Shown here: positions 1 through 8,557 of the stretch, piece by piece
Position numbering within the stretch: the stretch's first letter is position 1
Layout of the letters: the number at the start of each line of letters is the position of its first letter
NCBI GenBank assembly: GCA_002415785.1
Contig: DIAJ01000009.1
Span: 37,365 to 101,364 of the forward strand
DNA: 64,000 bases
Source of the DNA: Flavobacteriales bacterium UBA5081
GTDB taxonomy: Bacteria; Bacteroidota; Bacteroidia; Flavobacteriales_E; Vicingaceae
Direction: 5' to 3'
Made by a program: the position numbers and the translations under genes
Notes under the pieces: model-generated
Database searches by the model: none
The model's input: only the letters and a program-made list of their open reading frames with translations
What the model was told of the DNA's origin: nothing

Positions 1-438
1 TTCTGTATGTCCTGCTCTTCTTAATACACCTCCTGCTTTAGCTCTTAACGGAAAAATATGTCCGGGTTTACCCAACTCTTCTGCTTTTGTTTTTGGATCA
101 ACTAAAGCCAGTATTGTTTTAGCGCGGTCGCTTGCTGAAATTCCGGTTGTTGTTCCATGTCCGATTAGGTCGATTGAAACAGTAAAGGGAGTTTCGTAGG
201 CTGCTGTATTTTGCTGCACCATTAAATCTAATCCGAGTTCATCACATCGATCTTCAACAAGGGGAGCACATATTAAGCCTCTTCCGTGAGTAGCCATAAA
301 ATTAACTACTTCGGGAGTAACCTTTTCTGCAGCAACAATAAAGTCACCTTCGTTCTCTCTGTCTTCATCATCTACTACAATAATGATTTCACCTTGCTTA
401 ATCGCCTCAATGGCTTCTTCAATAGTATTTAAACTCAT
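1..438 (-). CDS. ribB: 3,4-dihydroxy-2-butanone 4-phosphate synthase (RibB or RibBA), 3' end beyond window
   Basis: Reading the minus strand from an ATG at 438 gives 146 codons open to the window edge. The product begins MSLNTIEEAIEAIKQGEII and carries the DHBP synthase signature VDDEDRENEGDF near residues 22-33, followed by MATHGRGLICAP and the later TGISASDRAKT and GHIFPLRAKAGGVLRRAGHTE motifs. The family converts ribulose 5-phosphate to the four-carbon precursor of the riboflavin xylene ring. Many Bacteroidota carry RibB fused to GTP cyclohydrolase II (RibA), but the part that would show this lies outside the window. The gene is divergent from ruvX. Confidence 0.93.
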   Translation of the reverse strand, partial: MSLNTIEEAIEAIKQGEIIIVVDDEDRENEGDFIVAAEKVTPEVVNFMATHGRGLICAPLVEDRCDELGLDLMVQQNTAAYETPFTVSIDLIGHGTTTGISASDRAKTILALVDPKTKAEELGKPGHIFPLRAKAGGVLRRAGHTE

Positions 439-455
439 AGATTCAAATTATGCCG

Positions 456-473
456 CAAAATTAGTCAAAATTA
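456..473 (-). promoter_or_regulatory. Candidate -7 boxes for ribB
   Basis: On the minus strand TAATTTTG, a match to the Bacteroidota -7 consensus TAnnTTTG, occurs twice, at 463-456 and 473-466, 18 to 35 bases upstream of the ribB start. I see no clear TTG at -33, so this is only a candidate. Confidence 0.35.
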
Positions 474-527
474 AAGCCCTAATCGGAAAGCATAACAGAC
501 TTTATACTGAATAGTTTTTACTTTAGC

Positions 528-535
528 TACATTTG
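528..535 (+). promoter_or_regulatory. Candidate -7 box for ruvX
   Basis: TACATTTG matches TAnnTTTG and lies 18 bases upstream of the ruvX ATG at 553. No good -33 TTG is visible at the right distance. Confidence 0.45.
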
Positions 536-552
536 CTTTTTAAATTGAATTG

Positions 553-966
553 ATGTCAAAAATTGTTGCCATAGATTTTGGAGGAAAGCGTTGTGGAATA
601 GCAGAAACCGACTCCCTCCAAATTATTGCCAGTGGGTTAACTACTGTAGAAACCAAAAATCTTCAAGATTTTATGATAGAATACCTTCAGAAGGAGGATG
701 TTGAATGTATGGTTGTAGGGGAGCCAAGACGTTTAAACGATGAAATGTCGGCTATTGAAAAAAGTATTGAGCCATTCATTAATTTCATTAAAAAGCGTTT
801 TCCTAAACTAAAAATAGAACGAGAAGATGAACGCTTTACTTCTAAAATGGCTATGGAGAGCATGATAGCAGGTGGTGTAAAAAAAATGAAGAGAAGAGAT
901 AAAGCTCTCGTTGATAAGGTAAGTGCTACTTTAATATTACAGTCTTATATGGAGCGAATGGGCTAG
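553..966 (+). CDS. ruvX: Putative pre-16S rRNA nuclease / Holliday junction resolvase-like RuvX (YqgF)
   Basis: The 137-residue product has the YqgF RNase H-like fold signature: IVAIDFGGKRCGIAETD at the N-terminus with the first acidic residue at D8, VVGEPRRLND in the middle, DERFTSKMA, and a C-terminal DKVSATLILQSYM that supplies the last acidic residue. Family members process the 5' end of 16S rRNA and were first proposed as Holliday junction resolvases. The length is typical. The ATG at 553 is preferred over a TTG one codon earlier. The next gene starts 58 bases downstream. Confidence 0.92.
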   Translation: MSKIVAIDFGGKRCGIAETDSLQIIASGLTTVETKNLQDFMIEYLQKEDVECMVVGEPRRLNDEMSAIEKSIEPFINFIKKRFPKLKIEREDERFTSKMAMESMIAGGVKKMKRRDKALVDKVSATLILQSYMERMG

Positions 967-971
967 TGGTT

Positions 972-1001
972 TTGCTCATAAAGATTTTTTGTCTAAATTT
1001 A
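972..1001 (+). promoter_or_regulatory. Candidate promoter of the coiled-coil gene
   Basis: TTG at 972-974, 19 bases of spacer, then TAAATTTA at 994-1001, one base off TAnnTTTG. It sits 23 bases before the ATG at 1025. An AGGAGG-like run at 1001-1006 is too far from the start to act as a normal ribosome binding site. Confidence 0.35.
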
Positions 1002-1024
1002 GGAGGCACTTAATCAACCAAATT

Positions 1025-1609
1025 ATGAGTTCACAAAAGGATGAAAAAGACTTTAATCGATTGCTTGAAAAAGCCGAAGCTCACCAAAAGGCATTAAATT
1101 CTGTTTATAAATCTACGGTTCAATTAGTGAATGAAATTAAAAATCGTTCGCATAAATATATGCACCAGGTTTCTGACGTTGAAGATGGTTTGGTTGAAAA
1201 TGTTAAACAAAGCGATGAAAGTATTGAAGAGAACATTAAAATACTCGCACTAAACATAGATAAGTTTAACCAAACAATTGGTGATTATGTGAGTGAATTT
1301 AGCGAAGAGCTTTGTCAAATGATTGAAGCTTTAAATCAAGCGATGGATTTGCATTTAAAGGGAAAAGGGAGTTTAACTAAATTATTGAGAGTTAGAAGAA
1401 CGCTTCTTTATTTAGATTTATTGATTAGAAAGTTTAAAAATAAGATTGTCAGTTTACAATTAATGAATAATGCACTTTTTTCTTTTTCCATGGAAATGAA
1501 GAATATACAAGATGCTTATAAAAGTAATTTAATTACCATTAATACTGAAATGACAGCAGCTTTAGAGCATTGCGATGGAATCATTCAGCGTATAGAAAAG
1601 TTGTCATAA
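1025..1609 (+). CDS. Coiled-coil protein of unknown function
   Basis: The 194-residue product begins MSSQKDEKDFNRLLEKAEAHQKALN. It is rich in Lys, Glu, Asn and Leu, has no signal peptide or membrane segment, and reads as mostly long helices with heptad-like spacing (for example residues 20-110 and 120-190). I recognise no catalytic motif. An earlier TTG at 989 would add 12 residues; the ATG at 1025 is the better start because the likely -7 element ends at 1001. Its role is unknown; a cytoplasmic structural or scaffold protein is one guess. Confidence 0.75.
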   Translation: MSSQKDEKDFNRLLEKAEAHQKALNSVYKSTVQLVNEIKNRSHKYMHQVSDVEDGLVENVKQSDESIEENIKILALNIDKFNQTIGDYVSEFSEELCQMIEALNQAMDLHLKGKGSLTKLLRVRRTLLYLDLLIRKFKNKIVSLQLMNNALFSFSMEMKNIQDAYKSNLITINTEMTAALEHCDGIIQRIEKLS

Positions 1610-1619
1610 CTTATTGGTA

Positions 1620-1649
1620 TTGTATTTATAATCTTTTTTTGTATGTTTG
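1620..1649 (+). promoter_or_regulatory. Bacteroidota-type promoter of the DUF805 gene
   Basis: TTG at 1620-1622, a 19-base spacer and TATGTTTG at 1642-1649 match the TTG-N19-TAnnTTTG pattern exactly. The -7 box is 59 bases upstream of the ATG at 1709. Confidence 0.65.
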
Positions 1650-1708
1650 GTTCATATTTGCGGAACCGAAAAGCATATAGAGTAGGACTAACCTAATTTT
1701 TATTCAAG

Positions 1709-2074
1709 ATGAATTGGTACATTAAAGTATTAAAAAATTTTACGGATTTTCAAGGAAGAGCAAGGAGAAAAGAGTACTGGGTGTTTGTCTTTGTAAATAT
1801 TGTAATATCAATAATTTTAGGAACTATTGATATGCTTCTGGGCTTTGATATGGAAACCGGATATGGAGTTTTATCGGGCTTGTATTCTTTATTTATTATC
1901 ATTCCAAGTTTAGCAGTTGCTGTTCGGCGATTGCATGATACCGGTCGTAGCGGCTGGTGGCTTTTAATTGGATTTGTACCTATTTTAGGTTGGATTGTTT
2001 TGATTATCTTTTTTGTATTAGACAGCCTAAAGGGCGCTAATAAATGGGGAGAAAATCCAAAAGGTGCTTATTAA
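1709..2074 (+). CDS. DUF805 family inner-membrane protein
   Basis: The 121-residue product opens MNWYIKVLKNFTDFQGRARRKEYW, the characteristic DUF805 start in which an FxGRARRxEYW motif precedes the first membrane helix. Three or four hydrophobic segments follow, at roughly residues 25-45, 50-70 and 80-108. The conserved VRRLHDTGRSGWWLL loop sits between the last two. The C-terminus GANKWGENPKGAY is also typical. The family has no established biochemical role. The gene has its own promoter and is followed by a hairpin shared with the convergent lipoprotein gene. Confidence 0.92.
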   Translation: MNWYIKVLKNFTDFQGRARRKEYWVFVFVNIVISIILGTIDMLLGFDMETGYGVLSGLYSLFIIIPSLAVAVRRLHDTGRSGWWLLIGFVPILGWIVLIIFFVLDSLKGANKWGENPKGAY

Positions 2075-2185
2075 TAGCACAAATAATCTCTTCAATTTAA
2101 TTCTTTCTATTTTAAGTTTGTCAGCATCTACAGTTGAAAAGTAAATATAATGTTGTTCAACTAAAATAAATATTACGAGAAAATG

Positions 2186-2218
2186 GGTGGAGGTTTTGTA
2201 AACTTAGCAACCTCCACC
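2186..2218. terminator. Bidirectional intrinsic terminator
   Basis: GGTGGAGGTT at 2186-2195 and its perfect complement AACCTCCACC at 2209-2218 form a 10-bp stem with a 13-base loop. It lies between the convergent DUF805 and lipoprotein genes. On the minus strand a short TTTT follows; the plus-strand T-run is poor. Confidence 0.7.
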
Positions 2219-2225
2219 TTAAAAA

Positions 2226-2771
2226 TCAGTACTTCATTCTAAAACGACCTTCAGTAACATTTTTATTTTTGGATGAAGAGCTAGTATTAGCTTCAAAATA
2301 AAAAGTTCCTTCCACAATCTTGTTTTCATCTTTTGAGATTGTAATAGTACCATTACCAGGATATGCTCCGCCAGAATACCATGTGGTGTCACCTAGAGTA
2401 TATTGACCGGATGCTTCAGTAGAAAAGCCTTGAGAAATAACATAGTCGCCAACTCCGCTGTAATTATTTGACGCATTACCCGCAGAGATAAAGAACTCAC
2501 CGGCTTTTGCGTCATTCGGGTCTTTTTTAGCTCTTAAGTATAAACCATTACTGTGAATGTAAGCTTCAGTTTTGAAGTCAGAGGGTGTTGTGCACTCGCA
2601 ACTAGTCATATTAGCTTTAAAAAGTTGCCCATTTACTTTTGCTTCAAAGTAATAGTTCGTATCCATTGAACTTGCAGTCGGAGTAGTGATTGGTGTTGAC
2701 TCTTCATCTTCTTTCTTCGTGCAACTGAAAACAAGAAGTAGAAGCGCCATTTTAATGATTTTTAGCTTCAT
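2226..2771 (-). CDS. DUF6252-like secreted lipoprotein
   Basis: The 181-residue protein begins MKLKIIKMALLLLVFSCTKKEDEES, a lipoprotein signal peptide with a VFSC lipobox at about residue 17. A Ser/Thr/Pro linker follows, then a beta-rich domain starting YYFEAKVNGQLFKANMTSCECTT and ending GTFYFEANTSSSSKNKNVTEGRFRMKY. The FxAxVNGxxFxA opening and the 'TEGRF' ending resemble the DUF6252 family of Bacteroidota lipoproteins, whose function is unknown. It probably faces the periplasm or cell surface. It is monocistronic, with a terminator on each side. Confidence 0.75.
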   Translation of the reverse strand: MKLKIIKMALLLLVFSCTKKEDEESTPITTPTASSMDTNYYFEAKVNGQLFKANMTSCECTTPSDFKTEAYIHSNGLYLRAKKDPNDAKAGEFFISAGNASNNYSGVGDYVISQGFSTEASGQYTLGDTTWYSGGAYPGNGTITISKDENKIVEGTFYFEANTSSSSKNKNVTEGRFRMKY

Positions 2772-2885
2772 ATAGTTTTATTTTTATTTACAATGTAAAA
2801 CTATAGCTACTTTTAGTTTATTAAAATAAGGTATACACCGTATTTTATACATTTTATCAAAAAAGGATGAGGATTTATTATAAAC

Positions 2886-2913
2886 AAAAAAAGCGCCAAT
2901 CGGCGCTTTTTTT
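2886..2913. terminator. Strong intrinsic terminator after the cyclophilin gene
   Basis: AAAAAAAGCGCC, loop AATC, GGCGCTTTTTTT: a 12-bp perfect stem whose A and T tracts serve both strands. It lies just downstream of the minus-strand cyclophilin gene, which ends at 2936. Confidence 0.9.
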
Positions 2914-2935
2914 ACTCTTACTTATTTTATGACTT

Positions 2936-3535
2936 TTATCTCAACTTATTAAAAGTAGCCGCTGCATCAAAGTTTTTTGCTGCCTTACCATTTCTAATAA
3001 TTTCAATATTTTTAATAGCATCTCCTTGTTCTATTAAATCAACTGTACCTTGTCCCTTTACTACATAACCAAATACAGTGTGCTCACCATTTAAATGTGG
3101 AAAAGCTTTGTGAGTAATAAAAAACTGAGAACCATTTGTTCCGGGACCAGCGTTAGCCATAGAAAGGGTTCCTGCTCTGTCGTGTTTTAATTCCGGATGA
3201 AATTCATCTTTAAAAGAGTAGCCTGGACCACCGCTTCCTGTTCCGCTTGGGTCACCACCTTGAATCATAAAATCTTTAATTACTCGGTGAAAAGTCAATC
3301 CATCATAAAATGGCTCTCCATCTGCCTTTGCAGAGTTTTTAATTTTTCCTTCCGCTAAGCCAACAAAATTGGCCACAGTAAGGGGGGCTTTTTCAAACTC
3401 AAGTTTAACGATAATACTTCCTTTTGTAGTGTTGATTTTGGCAAAAAGTCCATCGCCTAAATCGCTTTGCGCATTGCAAGATGAAAAACCTAAAGTGGCA
3501 ACAGCCAATAGTAAAATGTTGAAAATCTTTTTCAT
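2936..3535 (-). CDS. Cyclophilin-type peptidyl-prolyl cis-trans isomerase lipoprotein
   Basis: The 199-residue product starts MKKIFNILLLAVATLGFSSCNAQ, a signal peptide with lipobox FSSC, so it is likely membrane-anchored in the periplasm. The cyclophilin domain follows from about residue 30. It contains TFHRVIKDFMIQGGDPSGTGSGGPGY, LSMANAGPGTNGSQFFITHKAFPHLNGEHTVFGYV and the closing IEIIRNG, so the catalytic Arg (FHRV) and substrate-contact residues (QFFIT) are intact. The enzyme speeds prolyl isomerisation during folding of exported proteins. An 11-residue upstream extension was rejected because it would disrupt the signal peptide. Confidence 0.93.
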   Translation of the reverse strand: MKKIFNILLLAVATLGFSSCNAQSDLGDGLFAKINTTKGSIIVKLEFEKAPLTVANFVGLAEGKIKNSAKADGEPFYDGLTFHRVIKDFMIQGGDPSGTGSGGPGYSFKDEFHPELKHDRAGTLSMANAGPGTNGSQFFITHKAFPHLNGEHTVFGYVVKGQGTVDLIEQGDAIKNIEIIRNGKAAKNFDAAATFNKLR

Positions 3536-3629
3536 TGTAATGTTTTTTAAAAGTTTGAAATAGTACAAATCTCAGACCAAAATTGGTCAGCCGTAAAGAT
3601 ACAGAGAGAAAAGGGAAAAGTGTAGTGAA

Positions 3630-4409
3630 TTAAAATATTTTACTAATCAATCGAAGCCGATGAGTGTAGTTTTTTATTTCTTGATTGTAAATCCCTTGAT
3701 GATCCAATTGGTCTATTCTAACCATCCCTGATGCGTGAATAATTCGGTTGTTTTCGAGAATAATTCCCACATGGGTTATTTGCCCTTCATCATTATCAAA
3801 AAATGCGAGGTCACCTTCTTCAGCTTCCTCAATGAATGATAATGCCTGACCCACTTCTGCTTGTTGAGAGGCATCGCGGGGAAGAGAAATGCCATTTAGT
3901 TTGTAGATGATTTGTACAAAGCCGGAACAGTCGATTCCAAAAGGTGAACGACCGCCCCACTGATAGGGTGCATTTAACAGCATTAATGCATTCGAAATGA
4001 TTTTTCCTTTAGGTAATTGTTTAGAAATATCAGTGCTTATTCCTTCAAATTTCCACTCATCTCCATCTAGCAAGATAGTTCCCTTGTTAAAGTAGGGAAG
4101 GTTAGCGCCCATTAAAAGGCTAATCATTTCACCGCTTTTTGGGTGTTGTATTAATTGAACAAAGTCAGCTGCCACTAAAGGCGGCTGACTTTGTAGTTCT
4201 TCGAACTGTCTTTGAGTGATAAATAAAAATTGCTTTTCGTCAATCCAACATTCGTAATTGTCGTGAGCCGTTTTTATGCGATACCATGAGCGTTTCTTCT
4301 CATAAACTTTAATGGTTTCACCAAAAAGCAATTGGGTGACTTGTTCACTTTTGTCAGAAGCTTCTGCACGACAAGGCACCACACTCAAATGACCAATTCC
4401 GTATTTCAT
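3630..4409 (-). CDS. SH3-domain NlpC/P60 cell-wall peptidase
   Basis: The 259-residue protein has an N-terminal bacterial SH3 region (LSVVPCRAEASDKSEQVTQLLFGETIKV, about residues 8-60). A second SH3-like stretch and then an NlpC/P60 domain follow at about 135-255. The catalytic Cys lies in GGRSPFGIDCSGFVQ, the His in GQITHVGIIL, and the third polar residue in NRIIHASG. The organisation is that of YkfC-like gamma-D-glutamyl-L-diamino-acid endopeptidases, which cut peptidoglycan stem peptides during recycling. There is no clear signal peptide, so it may be cytoplasmic. It is 24 bases downstream of the thiolase gene on the same strand, so the two are probably co-transcribed. Confidence 0.88.
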   Translation of the reverse strand: MKYGIGHLSVVPCRAEASDKSEQVTQLLFGETIKVYEKKRSWYRIKTAHDNYECWIDEKQFLFITQRQFEELQSQPPLVAADFVQLIQHPKSGEMISLLMGANLPYFNKGTILLDGDEWKFEGISTDISKQLPKGKIISNALMLLNAPYQWGGRSPFGIDCSGFVQIIYKLNGISLPRDASQQAEVGQALSFIEEAEEGDLAFFDNDEGQITHVGIILENNRIIHASGMVRIDQLDHQGIYNQEIKNYTHRLRLISKIF

Positions 4410-4433
4410 TCTTGTTTAAGTAGCGAGGCGAAA

Positions 4434-5612
4434 TTAAACGTTTTCTATTACAAAAGCAGAAGCACCACCGCCACCGTTGCAAATGCCGGCTCCTCCGTAT
4501 TTTCCATTGTTTTGTTTTAAAACGTTGATTAAAGTCACTAAAATTCTTGAACCTGAGTTTCCTAAAGGATGACCCAAAGAAACAGCACCACCATTAATAT
4601 TTGTTTTTGCAGGATCTAAGCCCATTTCTTTTATGTTGGCAATTCCCACAACTGAAAAAGCTTCGTTTAATTCTACTGCATCTAAGTCGGCTGCTTTAAT
4701 TCCTGCTTTATCAAGTGCTCTTGGAAGTGCCTTTGAAGGTGCTGTAGTAAACCATTCGGGAGCTTGAGCTGCATCTGCGTAAGAAATAACCTTAGCGAGT
4801 GGTTTTAAACCTAAGCTTTCCATTTTTTCTTTGCTCATCAAAACGATTGCTGAAGCTCCATCGTTAATCGTAGAAGCATTGGCTGCAGTTACAGTACCGT
4901 CTTTTTGGAAAACAGGGCGTAACTGTGGTATTTTTTCAAATTTTACATTTTTGTACTCTTCATCCTCTGCAAAAATGATTGGATCGCCCTTTCTTTGAGG
5001 TACTTCTACCGGTACAATCTCATCGGCAAATTTACCTTCTTGCCATGCTTTAGCTGAACGCTTGTATGACTCTATGGCAAATTCATCTTGCTCTTCACGG
5101 CTAATGTTGCATTCTTTTGCACAAAGCTCAGCCGCATTTCCCATAGGGTAGTTATGGTAAACATCTATCAAACCGTCTTTTGTTAAACCATCAATGATTT
5201 GACCATTACCGTACTTATATCCTGTTCTTGCTTTATCTAAATAATAAGGAGCTTGCGACATATTTTCCATACCACCGGCAACTACTACATCGTTATCACC
5301 AAGCATAATTGACTGCACTCCAAGCATAACAGACTTCATGCCTGAGCTACAAACTTTATTTACCGTAGTACAAGGGATGTTATTTCCTAAGCCGGCAAAG
5401 ATCGCCGCCTGACGTGCAGGAGCCTGTCCTAAGTTAGCTTGTAAAACATTGCCCATAAACACTTCTTGAACTTCAGCACCATCGAGCTTAATTTTGTCTA
5501 AAGCACCTTTTATGGCTACTGCGCCAAGTTTAGGAGCCGGAATTCCGGATAGTGTGCCATTAAAACTTCCCATTGGGGTTCTTACTGCTGATACAATATA
5601 TACTTCTCTCAT
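4434..5612 (-). CDS. Acetyl-CoA C-acyltransferase (thiolase)
   Basis: The 392-residue length and motifs are those of a biosynthetic/degradative thiolase. The nucleophilic Cys is C88 in TVNKVCSSGMKSV. GGMENMSQAPYYL and the NEAFSVV loop follow, then the His in NINGGAVSLGHPLGNSGSR and the second catalytic Cys in GGAGICNGGGGAS. Thiolases condense two acetyl-CoA or cleave 3-ketoacyl-CoA. No other fatty-acid or PHB genes are adjacent, so the physiological direction is not clear. It leads a probable two-gene operon with the NlpC/P60 gene. Confidence 0.95.
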   Translation of the reverse strand: MREVYIVSAVRTPMGSFNGTLSGIPAPKLGAVAIKGALDKIKLDGAEVQEVFMGNVLQANLGQAPARQAAIFAGLGNNIPCTTVNKVCSSGMKSVMLGVQSIMLGDNDVVVAGGMENMSQAPYYLDKARTGYKYGNGQIIDGLTKDGLIDVYHNYPMGNAAELCAKECNISREEQDEFAIESYKRSAKAWQEGKFADEIVPVEVPQRKGDPIIFAEDEEYKNVKFEKIPQLRPVFQKDGTVTAANASTINDGASAIVLMSKEKMESLGLKPLAKVISYADAAQAPEWFTTAPSKALPRALDKAGIKAADLDAVELNEAFSVVGIANIKEMGLDPAKTNINGGAVSLGHPLGNSGSRILVTLINVLKQNNGKYGGAGICNGGGGASAFVIENV

Positions 5613-5878
5613 ATTTAATTTTTTTTGATAATGACTTAATGGTATTATCTAATTTATTGATCTATGAAATAATGCAAATTAGCTTGATTAAAGCGAGCAA
5701 TTCGCAATGCTTGCAAAATTAACAAAAGCTGAGGGATTTAATTGAAGGCAATACGCTAGAAAGTTAAAAAGCTGTAAATGAAATTTGTGATTTTGCAAGG
5801 GGTTCTTAATGATATGCTTAATTTTATTTGGTACGCATTTACAAAAGAATGCTGAGTTTTGTGATAGAGAATTGAATA

Positions 5879-7966
5879 ATGAAAAAACTCTTTGATTTTT
5901 TACGGAATAAACACGGACTACTTTTTAAAGTACTCTTGTTTGTTATTGCAGTTGCAGGAATCGTTTTTATTTTTCCTCGTGAGGGAAAGTTTAAATATGA
6001 GTTTCAAAAGGGCAAGCCTTGGCCCCATGAGGATTTAATTGCCCCATTTAACTTTCCTATTTATAAGTTAGATAAACAATTAGAAGATGAGAGAAACGAA
6101 GTTTATAAGAACCATAAACCTTACTTTTTTAAAGAACAAAAGGTAAGAGAAGAAGCGCTTAAAGAGCTAAATGATCGCTTTCCAAAAGCCTGGGCAAAGG
6201 TGGATAAGGAAAGTGGAAACTTTAGTTATGATACCTATTACCTGAAGACTGCTGAGCGATTTCTTAATCAGATTTACAAGAAGGGAATTATTGAACTTCA
6301 TGAAAGTGTTGAGGACAAAAGCGAAGAAGAAGAAATTAATGTGCTTATTGATAATGTAGCAGAGGAGGTTCAACTAAAAGATGTTTACACAATTCAGGAA
6401 GTTTTTGAAAAGCTGAATTCTGATTTAAAGCAATTTAACCAGGCGGAACAAAGCTTTCTTTTTAATTTGTTGGAAGAGCATATAAAGCACAATTTAAGTT
6501 ACGATGCAGCCACGAACGAAATGATGTTGGAGGAGGAATTGGAGAAAATTTCTCCAACTCAAGGATTGGTTCAAGAGGGCGAGAGAGTAATTGCAAAAGG
6601 CGAGTTAATTAACGATGAAAGATTTCAGCTAGTTGAATCTTTAAAAAGAGAATACGAATCTCAAACAGGAGCAGAATCACAGCAGTTTTATATTTTGCTG
6701 GGTCAAATTATATTGGTTTCCCTAATGATTCTCTCTTTAGCTATGTTTTTGCTCTCTTTTCGAAAGGAGATTATTCGAAGCGATATTAAAATTATCTTCC
6801 TCTTAATCCTGATAGTGCTTTTTGTATTTGGAGCTAAAATGGCTATTCACATTGAGAATATTCATATTTACTTAATGCCATTTTGCATGTTGCCTTTGTT
6901 AATTCGAACTTTCTTTGACATGAGAGTGGCATTGTTTACACATTTGGTAGCTACGCTTATTGTTGGCTTTATTGCTCCCAACCCTTATGAGTTTATCATC
7001 ATACAAATGATTGCCGGGATTCTAACGCTTTTCAGTATTCTCAACTTGCGCAATCGCTCACAACTATTCTTATCTTCCTTGATAATATTCGTAGTTTATT
7101 GTGCTGTTTATTTGAGTATTGGTTTAATCCAAGAAGGCTCTTTTGCAGATACCAATTGGCGGTTTTTGGGTTGGTTCTTTGGCAGTGCCATGCTCACGCT
7201 ATTTGCTTATCCTTTGGTGTATATTTTAGAAAAGATTTTTGGATTTGTTTCTGATGTTACTTTAATGGAGTTAGCAGATACCAACAGCAAGTTACTTAGA
7301 AAACTTAATTTAAAGGCACCGGGAACTTTTCAACATTCTCTACAGGTGTCGAACTTGGCTGAAGAAGCAATTAGAACCATTGGCGGAAACTCTTTATTAG
7401 TGAGAACCGGAGCTTTGTACCACGATATTGGGAAGATGCACAACCCCAACTACTTTATAGAGAATCAAAACTCTGATTACAACCCACATGATGAATTGAC
7501 GCCGGAGGAGAGCGCTTCAATTATTATAGAGCACGTTATACGTGGAATTGAAATGGCAAGACGCTATAATTTACCGGATATTATTATTGATTTTATTAGA
7601 ACTCACCACGGAACTTCAAGAACACTTTATTTTTATCGACAACATAAAGAACAAAATCCGGAGATGGAAATTGATGAAAGTAAATTCCGCTATCCGGGAC
7701 CAATTCCTTACTCAAAAGAAACTGCAGTGCTCATGATGGCGGACTCTGTAGAAGCTGCTTCCCGCTCTTTGGCATCTTACGATCGACAATCGATTGAAAA
7801 CTTAGTAGATGGAATTATTGATATGCAGATTAAAGAGGAACAATTTGTAACTGCAAGCATCACCTTTAAAGACATTACTGAAATCAAGAAAATCTTTAAG
7901 AAAAAGCTAATGAGCATTTATCATGTTAGGGTGGAATACCCTGAAGAGAAAAATGAAAAGGCTTAG
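5879..7966 (+). CDS. PgpH-like 7TM-HD phosphohydrolase (probable c-di-AMP phosphodiesterase)
   Basis: The 695-residue protein has one N-terminal membrane helix (about residues 18-32), an extracytoplasmic domain of about 240 residues, a bundle of seven helices at about 270-460 and a C-terminal HD domain. HD metal ligands are visible in APGTFQHSLQVSNLAEEA, GALYHDIGKM, IIEHVIRGIEMA and IRTHHGT, with the last acidic residue in MMADSVEAASRS. This matches the 7TMR-HD (PgpH) family, which hydrolyses cyclic di-AMP. Upstream, 266 bases without a gene separate it from the thiolase gene. It converges with the GNAT gene only 15 bases away. Confidence 0.9.
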   Translation: MKKLFDFLRNKHGLLFKVLLFVIAVAGIVFIFPREGKFKYEFQKGKPWPHEDLIAPFNFPIYKLDKQLEDERNEVYKNHKPYFFKEQKVREEALKELNDRFPKAWAKVDKESGNFSYDTYYLKTAERFLNQIYKKGIIELHESVEDKSEEEEINVLIDNVAEEVQLKDVYTIQEVFEKLNSDLKQFNQAEQSFLFNLLEEHIKHNLSYDAATNEMMLEEELEKISPTQGLVQEGERVIAKGELINDERFQLVESLKREYESQTGAESQQFYILLGQIILVSLMILSLAMFLLSFRKEIIRSDIKIIFLLILIVLFVFGAKMAIHIENIHIYLMPFCMLPLLIRTFFDMRVALFTHLVATLIVGFIAPNPYEFIIIQMIAGILTLFSILNLRNRSQLFLSSLIIFVVYCAVYLSIGLIQEGSFADTNWRFLGWFFGSAMLTLFAYPLVYILEKIFGFVSDVTLMELADTNSKLLRKLNLKAPGTFQHSLQVSNLAEEAIRTIGGNSLLVRTGALYHDIGKMHNPNYFIENQNSDYNPHDELTPEESASIIIEHVIRGIEMARRYNLPDIIIDFIRTHHGTSRTLYFYRQHKEQNPEMEIDESKFRYPGPIPYSKETAVLMMADSVEAASRSLASYDRQSIENLVDGIIDMQIKEEQFVTASITFKDITEIKKIFKKKLMSIYHVRVEYPEEKNEKA

Positions 7967-7981
7967 ACTATGTTCTTTATG

Positions 7982-8557
7982 TCAATAATTTTTAATTCTA
8001 AATGGCTTATTGATTAGGCTTTTTGTGTTTTCAAACTCACTTTTATCAATTCTAAACCAATTACACTTAATGTCTTCATAATAAAAAGTTTCAATAAATC
8101 TCATACCAATTTTTTGTAGAACTTTATTTGAGGCTTCATTCTTACAACTTGCAGCAGCAAAGATTTCTTTTGTATTTAAGTTATTAAATGCAAAGTGAAG
8201 TGATACATGGGCAGTTTCTGTAGCAATACCTTGTCCCCAATATTTTTTAATTAATCTATAACCAAGGTCGTAGTAGTTTTTATGATTGTTGATTAGCTTT
8301 GTTTCGTACTTCAAACCTGTCCAACCAATAAAATCGTTTGTTTCCTTGTCAATGATTGCCCAACGACCAATTCCATAGTCATTATATTGTTGTCGGATGT
8401 AATTTATTATATCAATAACTTCTTCTCTATTTGTTATGGTTTTGTTCCCCAGGTATTTGTGAACCTCAGGGTCTGAGTCAAGTTTAAACATTCCATCAAT
8501 GTCTTCCGGAAGTATTTCGCGTAAAATTAGCCTATCAGTTTCTGCAAAAATTTTCAT
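7982..8557 (-). CDS. GNAT family N-acetyltransferase (RimJ/RimL type)
   Basis: The 191-residue protein opens FAETDRLILREILPEDIDGMFKLDSDPEV, the usual RimJ-type start, and has the acetyl-CoA-binding stretch KYWGQGIATETAHVSLHFAFNNLN followed by EIFAAASCKNEASNKVLQKIGMRF. The family acetylates protein N-termini or small amines; the substrate here is unknown. Its ATG (8557) directly abuts the stop codon of the upstream permease (8558), which suggests translational coupling, although a link to peptide transport is not obvious. Confidence 0.88.
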   Translation of the reverse strand: MKIFAETDRLILREILPEDIDGMFKLDSDPEVHKYLGNKTITNREEVIDIINYIRQQYNDYGIGRWAIIDKETNDFIGWTGLKYETKLINNHKNYYDLGYRLIKKYWGQGIATETAHVSLHFAFNNLNTKEIFAAASCKNEASNKVLQKIGMRFIETFYYEDIKCNWFRIDKSEFENTKSLINKPFRIKNY